DNA from: Bigelowiella natans CCMP2755
Taxonomy: Eukaryota > Cercozoa > Chlorarachniophyceae
DNA: 64,000 nucleotides
NCBI GenBank assembly: GCA_000320545.1
Contig: ADNK01000513.1
Coordinates: forward strand, 1 to 64,000
Direction: 5' to 3'
In this document: positions 26,368-38,891 of the stretch, piece by piece
Position numbering within the stretch: the stretch's first letter is position 1
Layout of the letters: each line of letters starts with the position of its first letter
Notes under the pieces: model-generated
What the model was told of the DNA's origin: nothing
The model's database searches: none
What the model saw: only the letters and a program-made list of their open reading frames with translations
Program-made: the position numbers and the translations under genes

Positions 26368-27323
26368 TTAAGATTCTCGGGACAGCAGCAAATCTTCTGT
26401 TGCTACTGGAAAAGGTATTGGCTCTCCCATTATTGAGGAAGCAGACGTAGAGAATAACGATCTTAATACAGCCGGGATTCTCAATGAACTTTCCTCGACG
26501 TCTGTAATCTCGTGCTTCCTTACGTGTCCTCGACCATCCAATTCAAATACGGAGAGAAGGTCTATCCTGATGGGGGCGCTCTGCATGAATAACCGCGGAT
26601 ACGCTGTTATGGACCACCGGCATCGAATGTAGCGCGCCATGGGATCAACATCCTTCCGTATTTTACATTGCGAAACTTCTACCCATCCCAAGGCTAACTT
26701 TGATGTCCACCGTAACCGCTCAAACCAAGTCTAGAAAATATTTACGGTCAGTTTCTGCAAGGAAGATGGATTTGGAACGAAGTATGAAGATTAAACAATG
26801 TTGAACCTTGTAGGATTGCTTTCCAAGGACCTCGATGTCCATGCCAATTCTTTCAAACTCAAGTTTCAATTGAACGTCATCCCGAAACAGTTCCAGAGAA
26901 GGCCCAACATCAACAATTCGAGGAATTTCATATTGAATAGAATCGATCAAGCGCCCTTTATTGAGAAGGAATTCTTCTTCTTTATTTTTCTGTTTACACC
27001 TGATTGAGTAGTATTATATAAGCTTGCCTGTTTCAAATTTCATGTACCCTTCTTTTTATTGTCTTCCTTTTCGTTTGTAAAAGTGGTTACCTTCTTCTCA
27101 CCGCAGTAGGATCAGCTACTTCAACATCCATGACTTTCATGACATCGGAATATTCTTTGCTACTACTTGGGATTGGAAGTCTTGTAGAATGACGGAGAAA
27201 GGGTAAACGGCTCGCTACTTTTGTGCTTGACCTTCTACTTATCGTTGACCGGTAAGAAGTCGAAGCCACAATATGCACTGCAAACCCTTGGAAGAATATT
27301 ATCCCGAGAAGAAATGTCAACAT
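26368..27323 (-). CDS. DUF2358-type (NTF2-like fold) protein with N-terminal targeting sequence
   Basis: Three exons, 27323-27091, 26999-26807 and 26730-26368, join in phase to give 262 aa. The N-terminus (MLTFLLGIIFFQGFAVHIVA, then Ser/Arg-rich) looks like a signal plus transit peptide, which would fit import into a complex plastid or the secretory system. The rest matches the DUF2358 pattern: a helical start with IPRIVDVGPSLELFRDDVQL, a central KTWFERLRWTSKLALG, then strands around ARYIRCRWSITAYPRL and IDLLSVFELDGRGHVRKHEI. DUF2358 proteins are found mainly in algae, plants and cyanobacteria, often plastid-located, with no established biochemical role. The gene is divergent from the mARC-like gene. 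The family assignment rests on pattern recognition, without alignment. Confidence 0.7.
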
Positions 27324-27955
27324 TTTGACTCAGCCACCTCTTCAACACCGAGATTCGAGGATGATGAGAGGAATCCGAGTAGGGTGGGGGTGGGAGGCTT
27401 TTTCTATTTTAAGATTCAAGGTGGAGCAGCCGAACTCAGTACCATATTAATAGTAAAATGCGTCATCATTCTTTTCATGACGTAATTAAAAATGACAGAT
27501 ATTTTGGTATTATTTTCGAGATGATACGTACTATTCGAATTTTGGACATTATACTCATAGTCTCCTTTGACTTTGTTCACGTTATGTCGAAGGTGGACAC
27601 GATTGGGCTTTACTTATGAACGACAGAATATTTTCCATATTTCTTATATGAAAACAGAGGGGGTTCTTTCTCTTAAGGTTGTCGTTGCTGGCAGTGTGTT
27701 TGCTACTTTTGCGTTCTCTTTTTTCGGTGTAGTCCGCATGTTTTTCCAATCACATTTTATATTTTGAACCTCCATTTTAATGTCGGAGGATCGGCGATAT
27801 TAACTTCTCGTAGTCTAAATGCCGCGCAAATTAATTTAGCGGCTGTCTTACTTCCAAAACGTATTCTTCATTCATGATGACTTTTTACATGCGACAACAT
27901 GATATCTAAGTCATAGAGTGTTTTTTATATAAGTTTAAACGACAACCTCATCTTC
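27324..27955. promoter_or_regulatory. Divergent spacer between DUF2358 gene and mARC-like gene
   Basis: About 630 bases between two head-to-head start codons, expected to carry both promoters. It is AT-rich with no microsatellite or CTAG block and no coding exon I can support. Confidence 0.5.
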
Positions 27956-29502
27956 ATGTCGCAGTTAGAAATTGTGGGGCAGGATTTGGAGATACATCCC
28001 AGTGAGGATGCTCTCCACAGGTGCGTGCTCGTACCTTATACGTGTTCTGCCGTTTGAAGACTACTGTTGCAGATTCTTTGGTTACGTTCTTCCATTTGGT
28101 TGCTTGATAGGTATCGTTCTTGCAGTTTTGGCCATCTCTCTCGTACTCACAGCGTTGGCACTCGTGGGTAAGATATTGGTTTCGCGTAGCAATGACAGGT
28201 ACAAGTTTGTTATTCCGATGTCCGGGCCCGAATCTGCACGCATTATCACTCACTCCATTATTTCCTTCAGGTTTGTCAGAGTCAGAAATCTCTATGTATA
28301 CCCCGTAAAATCGTGCGGAGCCACCGAACTCAAAGAAGCAGAAATCACACGGCTGGGGTAGCTTCTTAATTCTCATGAGTCACGTGAATCAGAGAGAGAG
28401 GCATCAATGTTGCGACACAGGTTGAAGTGGGATCGATCCTTCGTTGTGGCAGACTCGAAAAGTAATCCCTAAAAGATTGAAGAAGAACGCTATTATTTGA
28501 TTATAGTCGTATTGCTGCATCACCAAGACTCAGTAGTCTGTTTCTTGCAAAGGTAATGAGATGGTAAGCCAGAGGAAATACCCGAAGATGGCATTAATTC
28601 AGGTCACCACCCATATAGTAGAGCATGACTATGGAAGGATGTTGTCCTGATCAATATTTGTTTGGATTGCTTCATATCCAACACCTGACAGCCTACGGTA
28701 GAAGAAAAGGACGGAACAATAACGCTGACATTGAGTTATCCTGGGCAATCCCCGGTCGCGATTTACACTTAATTTCTTATTCTTCTAATGACATATGTCA
28801 GCAACATGTGGCTTCGCTTCCAAACAGTTCTCCGTGAACATTACATTTAATAGTCAGTGAAATGTCCTGCATTTGTGCTTCCTAATGTATCGTTCGATAT
28901 GACCGAGTTCTATTCTCTTCTCTCACCACGCGCCCTACCACTCCCAGCACGAGGAAAAGCTTACCAAAGCTGATATCTCCAGCATGCCAAAAGTTGAAGT
29001 TAAGGTCGGGTGCTCGAGTTGCACACATGCGGAGAAGATCGTTTGCTCTATAAATCTTATCTCCCAAAACAACGACGACTTATCGAGAGAACGACGACAT
29101 GACGAGGAAGAGATGGGATTTTGTATTCGAATTCGAATATAACATTTTGAATTTCGTTTGAATAGAATTGTTACTTATTTGTTCCTTCATATCTTCCTGG
29201 GTCCTAACAACTCAAACATGGTAGGTCTGGAAAGATGTTATATCAGCGGTGCGATGCAGTTCTGAAGCCGCCCAGTGGTATTTGTCTTTCTTTTTCATTT
29301 TAAAAGTTTCTTACTATTCCTCTTCATCTCATCCTGTGTCAATATCTATTTCTTCTTCTTCTTCTTCTTCTTCTTCTTCTTCTTCTTCTTCTTCTTCTTC
29401 TTCTTCATTCTAGGCTCACAAAGGTGATAGGGGTTGAGTGCTACCTCGTCTCGGTATGTTAACCAGCACGTTACGCATATTTATGCCATGATTACTCTCT
29501 CG

Positions 29503-29575
<73 letters not shown>

Positions 29576-29725
29576 CCGCGCGCGGCATGCTTGCATGTTC
29601 GTTTGTGCGTATTTTTGATCGTCCTCTTGGTTGGTAGAGCTTGGGCGAACAAGCTCACTGGCGACCTGCGGCAGATGGATACAAGGTGTGAGCATAGAAT
29701 TAACAAAAGATATGATGATGATGAC

Positions 29726-29761
<36 letters not shown>

Positions 29762-29885
29762 CACAAGGTGTGAGCAGTGGTGGTGGTGGTGAGTTATGAG
29801 CAATGATACCCGATCAACTCACAGCCTAAAGCAATATATTGCGTGATTTGCATTCAGAATAAAAAAATACAAAAATTACCCAAAC

Positions 29886-29931
<46 letters not shown>

Positions 29932-30374
29932 TTAAATTTATTTATTAAAATAGTGAGAGAGAGCCAGAGAGAGAGAGAGAAAGAGATAGAGAGTGGTGTA
30001 TAGATTTTAACATAATAACAAAGTTGGTATATTCATTACTATGTAAAGAATAATGCAATTAGAGCCGAAAACAATTAATGGAACAGAAGTAGAGCGTATA
30101 GAGTATCATATCACCTCTTTCCTACTCTTCTCCATCCTCTTACGTGTGTGTGTGTGTACTTGCTCCACATCCTTTTCCCTTGTTGTCAAGACTCATGAGG
30201 GAGATCAAGCAGGGGCGTTTTCGGATGGATTTCCGTTCCTCCTCGCTTCTCAGGTTCAAGTGTTGTTGTTCAGATGCATCGACAGCCTCCTCTTCGCTTG
30301 CATACACAAGTATTGTTGTAAACGGGAAGTATGTCAACGCAATATAGTAAGATATAAAGACAAGTAAATAGAGT

Positions 30375-30410
<36 letters not shown>

Positions 30411-31949
30411 GTGTATACACAAAGGTAAATGCTTTTCCACATCTTTTCGTCGTGTTGGTGTTTGTTTGTATGATTTATATTCACGTGCACCCCACGCTCG
30501 GACACACGCTTCTTCGTTACAGGAAAGCTTGGACGCTTTGAATGCGAAATTGAAGTAAGGCAGTCACCGCCGTCGTTGTCGTAGTATTAGAAAACATAGT
30601 TTTTGGGTTCGAAGCATCTTTACTACTACATTTCCCGCTTTTCGCCCTTATCTTCCTCACGTTATTTCAAAGAAAAAGCTATTGCTTGTGGTTTAATTCG
30701 TTATCGTTCATCGTTCCATTTTAAAAAACTTGCTACTACTACTACTACTACTACTACTGCTACTCTACTACAATAACATCCCATTTGTCGTTCGTCACAA
30801 AGGATGAAGGGCGAGTCAGTCGTGCCAATGGATCGATTCAGGCCCAATATTGTTGTCAAAAGTAAGTCACGAAACTACTGAAAGAGTTGTTTCAGCGTGC
30901 ATGAAACTCTGCAGACGATGATTATAATTATGATTATTTTTATTTTGATGCAGCACAAAATATTGTACAAAAATGTAATTTCTCAGTGATTTTCTCATTC
31001 CCCCCCCCCCCCTTGCCCTGAAAGATGTGAGCGAGCCTTTCGCCGAAGATTATTGGGCCCAGGTATTACTTGCACGCGCCACATAACAACGCTGTTGTGT
31101 GTTTGCTTTCAGGCGATAATCACATGATAATAGAACCCCACTTTAATCCTTAAAAAACGATCCAATTTACCTAGTCACAAAGCAGATGGCTGCGGTGATC
31201 GCGTCTTCTTTAATTTCATCATGTTTTTATTTCATCCTCATTCTCCTCACTGGTTTTGTTTTTGATGTGCCTTGTTCATCATTCCTGTGCTCTGCTATCA
31301 TAATACACTAGATTCAGATCGGGGCCAGTACCATCTTTCGGGTTGCAAAGCCTTGCTCACGGTGAGCAAGATGTAGTATCATCATGCCGTCTCTTATTTC
31401 TACAATGCAAGGGGAGACAGAGTAAAGAGGGGGGGATGGATGGGCTTCTATAATCTTAATAATTAAGAGACAATAATATGCTCACCGACATATCATCGTA
31501 CACTTTCCTCCCACCCTCCGTGCTCGGTGCAAGTGCTGGTAGTGGTTATGCGACGTACTTTAAACGCAAACGATCGACGGGGATGAGAATAATGACGACG
31601 ATGATGATGGATGATAATGAGGGAACAATCAATTGCAACCACGAATAGGTGTAGCATGCCCACTGTCGATCAGAAAATCGGACAACGCCATCCGAAAAAC
31701 GAGCCATCGCGGACACTCAAGTAGCTGTTCCTTTCTTCTTTCTTAGTCATGATGTACGGTTCGAAGAATGATGATCCATATCCTCCAGCATTTAATATTT
31801 GCCGGCGTCATCGTCCCTTTCTGCTCCCGCTAAATCGTTACCTGCCTTACAGGACTTTCAGGATGTTTCGCTGGGTCAAATCAACGAAGGTTTTGAGGCT
31901 GCCTGCTGCTACTTCGAGCGCATGCGTGTGAAAATATGCAAGCATGTGC

Positions 31950-31987
<38 letters not shown>

Positions 31988-32438
31988 CAGTCCTGCTCAG
32001 TCTTTATAATATGCAGGAGGAGGTTTACTTTGGTCAAAATCTCATTTGTGCAAAGAAAACTGGAAGGTTTCCACGTTAACCTTCTCTGCTTAGCATTAGC
32101 GTATGATGAATGTAGAGACCAGAATGTGATGATTCTTAACGGATTTCCACGAAATTTGCTTGTCGCCTTCATACTTGGCAATGCCAAACACTAGTACTGC
32201 CGTGGTTGCTGCTTTTCTACCACTAGCATAGCCACTAACTACTACGCACTACTACACCACCACCGCACTTTTTTTATTTGCTATTTGCATGGTTCATTGG
32301 TTTTTCCTCTCTCTCTTGATCCATGTTAGGATCCGAGTCGATGACCCTGTCAAAGTGCGTTGTGTTGCCAGTGGTGTGGGTAGGCAGAATAGCATCATGA
32401 CACAAATCATGGTTACGGTTGCTGAGAAATTACTCTGA
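27956..32438 (+). CDS. mARC-like MOSC-domain molybdenum-cofactor enzyme, membrane anchored
   Basis: Nineteen exons keep phase throughout and give 379 aa: 27956-28020, 28073-28198, 28271-28357, 28421-28461, 28553-28602, 28693-28755, 28948-29004, 29225-29277, 29414-29453, 29638-29685, 30191-30253, 30523-30554, 30803-30861, 31025-31062, 31312-31361, 31649-31720, 31853-31889, 32017-32066, 32330-32438. A transmembrane helix (about residues 25-52) precedes the MOSC N-terminal barrel (LYVYPVKSC near 71). The MOSC domain then shows FSDGFPFLLAS, VPMDRFRPNIVVKN, KPCSRC near 287-292 and VYFGQNLICAKKTGRIRVDD. The Cys in KPCSRC matches the conserved cysteine that holds the molybdenum cofactor in mARC enzymes, which reduce N-hydroxylated compounds using cytochrome b5 and its reductase. 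An N-terminal anchor also fits mARC, usually in the mitochondrial outer membrane. Substrate and location here are inferred. Confidence 0.85.
29347..29407 (+). repeat. (TTC)n run serving as intron pyrimidine tract
   Basis: About twenty TTC units end directly before the acceptor at 29413 of the mARC-like gene, so the microsatellite supplies the polypyrimidine tract of that intron. Confidence 0.85.
29504..29571 (+). repeat. (CA)n(TA)n compound microsatellite in mARC-like intron
   Basis: A CA run passes directly into a TA run inside the intron between exons 29414-29453 and 29638-29685. A further TA run lies at about 29888-29932 and a GA-rich stretch at about 29954-29992 in the next intron. Confidence 0.9.
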
Positions 32439-33082
32439 TGCATGGCTTACAATCAAGCCGCTCCAACCGATCTTGCATCAGGCTAGAAACGGCATTACTG
32501 TATATGTGCTTAACGTTTCTCGTATCACAAGAACTACGCAGTACTGCACAAGCAGCAACCATGCAATCTAGCAATGCATGCAGCATCAGTGTGATATCAG
32601 AGTCGCGACAACTAGATACATTTGCGCCCAGACGTTAGGCAGCCACCACTAGACCAGCACAGACATGCGCTGGAGCGTTTCGTGTGTGGTAGCAGCATGC
32701 TAGCATGCATGTACATGTAGTATTTAGATCTATATATAGCTGTGCGCACATCTAGACAATGGCTAGATGAATGTCGCCGGCTTCGTTGTAGATCATGTTG
32801 AATGACTGATACATCTGCCTACTATTTATAGCTTCATGCAGAATATAAGAAGCACTACATCGCTACCATCAACAACAACGCCTCTTAGAAAATGTCACAG
32901 GTACGTGAAGGTTCCAGTCCTTTTCACTGTGTGGGCTTTACATTGCATGGACGTGAGATCTTCCCCTGCATGCTTACTTCTGATTGAATGAGGGTTTGAC
33001 ACCGTAGTGTGCATGGCATTTAAGATTCTAGAGATTGGGCATTCGAATGTGGAGCGACAAGCTAGCTTGCTCGACCTAGTTT
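32439..33082. repeat. Convergent spacer with CTAG/GCATGC palindromes
   Basis: This spacer separates the stop of the mARC-like gene from the stop of the thioredoxin-like gene. It is enriched in GCTAGC, CTAGA and GCATGC words, notably 32695-32770 and 33055-33078. No exon was seen. Confidence 0.55.
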
Positions 33083-34400
33083 CTATTTTTTCTTCTTGTT
33101 CCTTTTCTTGATTCTCTTGTCGTCATCGTGCTGGTCGTCTTGTTGTCTGGTATTTTTCTTCTTGGGAGACTTCTTTTTCTTCTTTTTTTTCTTTCCACAG
33201 TGCCTAGGTGTGAGTGCAGATAAAATGACAACAGTACATATTTATCACCTTCCACCTTCAATTAAAGCCAACTACACACGTACTTGTTCCAAACGGTTTC
33301 TTCAAAAGTCTTTCCCGTGACGTAAAGCACACCGAACCATAAGATCCTAATGGAGATTAGGTAATATCCACATGCTCTACACCACGAAGATCGGGAATAC
33401 CACGTAAATTTATACCTTGCAGGCATCTCAGCGAGTCCTTGTTTCATTAGAAATCCCACTGGCCAGAAGAATACAAATCCTGCGATGTACTCGAGCACAG
33501 GCCCTTGAAAGAGGGGAAGTGTGCTAAGTTTTCAAACAATATTATTCAATTAAAAAATAAACCTATGATCTCTTCGATGATGTCCTTTGGTTTCGGGACT
33601 GGCTTGAAGGACTCCCCACTGGCGTGCGACTGGGCGAAGTTCTTAACCCATTTTTTGGAAAACCTTTTTGTTTACGACGACGACGTCGTGACGAGAGGGA
33701 TCAACTCTTTCACCTTTAAAATCCAAAAGACTGTTCTTACGTCCTACTGCGATATTTTGCGTAATGAGCTTGCTCGATGAAGATGAGGGTCGGGGCTTCT
33801 GACTCACGTACCTGCAGATTTACATTGTTAGGATATTTCTACTATTATTTCAATGTTCATTCAGGACCGAGAATCGCTCCAATAAGTCGGCATTTAATGG
33901 ATTCTCGATGTCTACTGACGCAAATACGAGGCCTTTGCTTGTACGCTTGAGCTCGTTCGATAGGTCACTCATGATGCCTGGTGGATTATTAAGAGTTGAG
34001 TCTTCGAATAGGTACTTAGTGAAAAGCGTATCGCCTACCTTCCAGTTTCTGGCAGCGTGGACTTTTATTACAAAATGATACCACCCAATATCCACTATAT
34101 TCGCCTCTGGAAGCCTGTTTTAGTGTTGTTGTCTTTAAATCCCTTTACTTTCGAGCCATTGCTTCGCTAATGTCCGACGAAAAGCACTCACACACGTAGT
34201 ACCTGAGTTTTTGATTCGAAGTTGTTATTGTCCAACTTGATAACTTTTCCCTGTGCAGGCCTAGATATTCCCGCAATTATGAAAAAGAGAAGCCACGATG
34301 TCGGGCCAAAGCATCTTCCACGCTGTCGGGTTGTGAAGGCTCTCCAGGAAACAAGAGATGAATGCGATTCCATTCTGTCACTGACCAAATGCTGCCCCAT
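33083..34400 (-). CDS. ER thioredoxin-related transmembrane protein (TMX-like), middle possibly broken
   Basis: Exons 34400-34203, 34114-34039, 33977-33868 and one from 33811 encode a signal peptide (SWLLFFIIAGISRPAQG), the start of a thioredoxin fold (KVIKLDNNNFESKTQ), an active-site region (WVVSFCNKSPRCQKL) and FASVDIENPLNADLLERFSV then APTLIFIEQ. Downstream exons, one ending at 33563, then 33503-33416, 33346-33284 and 33203-33083, are in phase with each other. They encode KPVPKPKDIIEEIIG, two hydrophobic helices (EYIAGFVFFWPVGFLM; ILWFGVLYVTG) and a lysine-rich tail ending KKKK, which fits a dilysine ER-retrieval signal. The usual CxxC is SPRC, so dithiol activity is doubtful. Between 33750 and 33660 the frames of the two halves do not meet without a very short intron or a change in the sequence, and one frame carries a TAA. 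The gene may be a pseudogene, or I may have missed a splice. Confidence 0.6.
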
Positions 34401-35073
34401 ATTTGAACAAATTAGTGCATATATCTATATGTTAGTGTAGATGTGAAGCTTATGTATCTAAACATAACATCTCTCCTTAGTTTCCTCCTCCAACCATGAA
34501 GAAGCGATATCAAAATGGCAGGGTGTGAGATTTGCAACGCTCGAGGCCCATGCGGGCGTGCCCCACGCGTGAGCACGGTGCATTGCTTTCTCTCGGATCA
34601 TCACAATGTGATCCATACTTTTTACGTCGGGAAGTTCGAAAATACGTCGAAAACGGGCGCGCGCGTACATGTGCTGGCGGAGGAAAGTGGCAAGCCAGCT
34701 TGAGGGGGGCAAGCGGAACTGAATTGGAGTGCAAGGAGGCTGGTGGGCTAGGCACTTTTCCCGATTATTGCCGTAATATGGCATGTCGCACATGGAAAAC
34801 TGCATTGATTTATGATTTCTTGACGACCATCCCAGGATCCTTTTCAATTGCACCGTGAGAACACACGATGGAACCTTCATTCATTTCATTGAAATCACAT
34901 CATTTGTTTGTTCATTCTGTTCATGATGAAGGTCGGAGGAAGACAGCTCGAAGTAGTTGTGGAAGGAGAAGATGGACGACCAATCTGAGCAATGCGTCCA
35001 CACACGAGCCAGCGAGGCTGCGATGCTTTGTGTGTTTTTCACCACATGCACGTCACGTTTTCATTTGAGCTCT

Positions 35074-35138
<65 letters not shown>

Positions 35139-36151
35139 TGTGTTCGCCAATTGAAACTTCTGCTGGCTTGGCGGTTCGATCTGTGCACGCACAACGCCAG
35201 AACGTGACGTCAGCAATGAACACCACTGCTGCGACTGGACTGGACCACACCAGCACAGCATGCGTGCGAAAATGAAACAAGTGGCACAGCCCAAAGGGCT
35301 CTGCCTGTCGCGCACTACAACCACATGTGATGCCAAGAACGTCTAGACGTGTGCTGTGAAACTGCACGTGCTGGCGTGTTCGATTCGTGCGTGCGTGCAT
35401 GTGCGGCATCGCTAGATCGCATGCTTGCATTGGCGGCCCAAATGAAGCTAGCAAAGGGCTCTCTGCTTATCAAGCTAGCAAGTGCCACGGCACCAGCAGC
35501 TAGCCAGGGCATGCCACAGCTAGCCATGCCACCTGCGATGCACACCGCAGATCTGGCATGGCTAGCTAGCTAGCTAGCTAGTGGTGCATGCGCACGTGCT
35601 AGCAGCGTGCTAGCAGCGTGCTAGCGTGTCCAAATGATGCGATGTCTCACCTAGCTGCAGCTACAAAGACACATCTAGATCATCACGGGGATGCTAGGCG
35701 GATGCTGCACGCACATGCGTCTACACATGCTAGCATGTCTAGATGTCATCCCAGCATCACTGAGCACTTCTAGACTACATCGTTATTAATTCGTGCATGA
35801 TACGATGCGCTAGTGCTGAGCGTCTAGACGTGTGCCGCGCTAGCGCGCGACAGCTGTGCAATTCGATCGTGGGCATTGTGCACTAGTGCATGTCGAGATT
35901 GTTTCATGTGTCCCGATAAATTCGAATTCGATTCGATTGAGTAACATGTGATCAACAAGACTCAAGAATCAACGTTGATAACTAATCAACATAAGGCCTT
36001 TTTGTATTCATACTACAGTTTTGCCTATACCCTGTACCGCACGTTTACAGGAGACAGGAGTACGATATCTTTATTACTTCACAGCTATGATAAGAATCAC
36101 GAATGAATTGCCACATCTCTGAATCTATTGATGCTGCAAATGCTTATTGAA
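34401..36151. repeat. Long spacer with (TC)n(TG)n microsatellite and CTAG-rich block
   Basis: There is no gene I can support in this region, which lies between the start of the thioredoxin-like gene and the stop of the coronin gene. A TC run followed by TG lies at about 35078-35142. From about 35330 to 35870 the sequence is dense in GCTAGC, CTAGA and GCATGC words (for example 35560-35582 with five CTAG units). Overlapping open frames at 34458-34880 and 35053-35573 show no family resemblance. Confidence 0.6.
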
Positions 36152-37589
36152 TTACTTGGAAAGCTCCGCAACCTTAGCTTCAAGTGCCTTAATCTTCTCC
36201 TTAAGCTCCTTGTTCTCAGCAATGAGATCAGCCTTAGTTTGGATTTTCACACCTCCAACTGTCGCGTCTTGATTTTTGGGATCCATTGAGCGGGTAACAG
36301 GTGCTTTATTCTCACCTGAAAGCCACTCAGCCCCAGCAAGCGAAGGTACTCCAGCATAAGCAGCAGGATAGAGGTCCTTCGCGAAAAGCTGCGATTTACG
36401 TGGAACGATGAAATCTACAGGCTGAATTTTATCACGGAAGAGCAGCAACGACTTTGCGATCATGCACTTCTTCCATTCGCACATGAGCTTAGGAAGAAAA
36501 TAGAAGCCCTTGATGCCCGTTCCAATGTTATGAAGCGAAAGCTTATGCCTGAGTGACGAGTCACATCAATGTTCGAGTCAAATCAGTTGTTACTAAGTAA
36601 TCTACAGATTTTCACTTACATGTCGCCCTTGGAATTGAGCTCGAAGTACTTAATTTGTGATCCACCCTTGCATCCAATGTATAGCATCTTTGTGTCAGGA
36701 TCGTAGTTGCAGAGCATCATACCAGCGGAATCATCAACTTCAAACTCAGTGATTGGCTCGCTCAACTTCTTCAAATCGTACAGGTGGTATTCGTGGCATC
36801 CCATTTTGGATCCACCAACACCGAAAAGTCCGACGTTGTCATGGAAAATATTTTTTGCATTAGTGAAATCTTGCTTGAAATTAAAAGCTGCCTTGTCGGA
36901 TCGAGGGTCCCAAATGACCGACCTTTTGTTAGAGCAAGCAGTTGCAGCCAAGCTACCATCACTATTAAATTCGAGGCAGGTCGCAACACCGCCAACGTCA
37001 AATTCCTTCGCTTCCTTGCTTTCTTCAACGTCCCAAATTTTGACAACACCATCATGTGAGGCACTCCCAAGAATACCCTGCGCGCAAGGGTGCCACTTGA
37101 CAAAGTCTACCTTCTTTTGGTGACCTACATACGGTACAATAATTCTCAAGGCACAGATCTCACTTTAAATCTCGATGCATCTTAGATATCTCTCCCTCAA
37201 TGATGATTACCTTCGAGTAAAAGTGAGGATGTAGGTTCACCCTTAAAAGTAGATGGATCATCAGGAAGCACAGAAACACCGACCATGCAGTCTTCCGAGG
37301 CTGTCGCAACAACTTTGGAGTCAAAATTGCTGAAAGCAAAGTCTTGCACTTTCGAGGTATGAACGTTCAACTTGGCAGCCCCCATTCCAATACGGCCAGT
37401 CTTTCCGTAGGGCATTACAGAGCATGGACCTCCACCTCCAGCTGTGGAGTGAATTATGTACTTGTCACTTGCGGCAAGGTGGTTTCCATCACCGTAGGTA
37501 GCAAGTTTAATATCGAAGTAAGTATTTTCCTTCTTTGCACCCTGTCCGAAAACGTGGCGGAAGTGGGATTTGCGTACAAAACGTGACAT
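36152..37589 (-). CDS. Coronin (short type), actin-associated WD40 protein
   Basis: Three exons, 37589-37211, 37124-36620 and 36548-36152, join in phase to 426 aa, the normal length for short coronins. The N-terminal signature MSRFVRKSHFRHVFGQGAKK is diagnostic. A WD40 beta-propeller follows (KVQDFAFSNFDSKVVATASED, HQKKVDFVKWHPCAQGILGS, VVKIWDVEE). After it come the coronin C-terminal extension (WKKCMIAKSLLLFRDKIQPVDFIVPRKS, DLYPAAYAG) and a short terminal coiled coil (IAENKELKEKIKALEAKVAELSK) for oligomerisation. Coronins bind F-actin and regulate Arp2/3 and cofilin during motility and endocytosis. The gene is divergent from the RA-PH gene. Confidence in identity and structure is high. Confidence 0.95.
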
Positions 37590-38891
37590 TATTTCGTGCG
37601 AGCAGGCCTAGAGGAAGATTCGTGTTCCTTTTCTTGATCTTCCTGGTGGAGGGTGGTTTGTATCAGACTGATTTGTTTCAGGATACGATCTTATTTAGAA
37701 TTTTAAAGGGCGATAAGGATGTAACATATTTTGTATTGAAGACAAGAACAAAACTAGGTATTTTATCAAATATAAAATTTATGAAAACCGTATTTAGACA
37801 CTTTTTATCTGGAAATTTATATATCTTGTGAGAGTCTTGCGTGTGCAATCCGAGATGATTTAGCAGATACTCACTTAAAAAAGGCCGAGGAGGTGATAGT
37901 ATTACCATAAACAGACTCAATTTCAAGTAGAACAGACGAATACCGGTATTGAATCTGCAAACCGGCTTTAGAACATTTTTGAAAGCCGAGATATTTGCTT
38001 CAAGAAATTTTTGGATTTGTCGTTCTCGGTTTATCCCGATCAGATTTTGGCGCAAAATCCATGGAAATTGAAAATGCGCAGCACTACGAGCTCGAATCTG
38101 AACAAAAAGACAAAAAGCATAAATTTTACGAAATCATGGAAATTTTGTACGAAAATCGTGGGGATTTGCTCTTGCGGTAAAATGCGCCCCTCAGATTATG
38201 TATCAACTCTCAATTTTAGAGTCGATCAAAAACATTCGCTGAGCTGAACAGACAGCTATGTATCAGCCTCCGAGCCGCCTAGAAACATTGAGGTAAGGAA
38301 GTGTTAAAAAACCAACAAAGTGATTTAATCGAATTTTCGACCCTCGAAATCATATTGCGACTCGTGATCGATACTATCCAAACAACAGATGATATTTACG
38401 CATCGAGGAAATATCCTAGAAATATTGACAGTCTTCAAGCTCACAGTATGGACAATTCCTGGTGCAAAAATGACTTGCGACATGATAAATTTCTGACGAA
38501 TACAAGTGCTTGTCGTCACTCAAATAATAGGAGTATGGGGATCCTAGGCTGCAGGCGAACCATTTGGGTGATGAGCGATGTACATGTTACCTGCCCTAAG
38601 ATTCTAATATCCTCCGCCCATGACTTCTCCTCATGAGAGAAATTCTTTGATTACATAGTAAATCTAGAATATAAATTTTGGCGAATAAATTCACCGGCGG
38701 TGGGAAGTTACGAAATTAATTGGATGTGATTCAGATGTCCAATTCTCATTCGATGTTATTTACAGCACTTCACCGAATGGGGATTGTCAACATTTTAGAT
38801 ACATATTCTAGAAATCCAACGCAAGTTGACACGAGGCAAGAACCAGCACAAATACTTGATCTAACACTCAACGTGAAGCTCATCTTTAAAT
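37590..38891. promoter_or_regulatory. Divergent spacer between coronin and RA-PH gene
   Basis: About 1.3 kb between two head-to-head start codons. It is AT-rich and lacks microsatellites and CTAG blocks. A 125-codon minus-strand open frame at 37678-38055 has no recognisable features. Promoters and 5' non-coding exons of both genes are expected here. Confidence 0.45.

Noticed and set aside
27954-28376. Minus-strand 140-codon frame across the first mARC-like exons
   Set aside because: The plus strand encodes the MOSC N-terminal motif with consistent introns; the minus frame has no family resemblance.
34458-34880. Overlapping plus and minus open frames of up to 140 codons
   Set aside because: No domain, no supported introns, composition like the surrounding spacer.
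37678-38055. 125-codon minus-strand frame in the coronin/RA-PH divergent spacer
   Set aside because: AT-rich, no recognisable motif, no splice support; could be a 5' non-coding exon but nothing shows coding.
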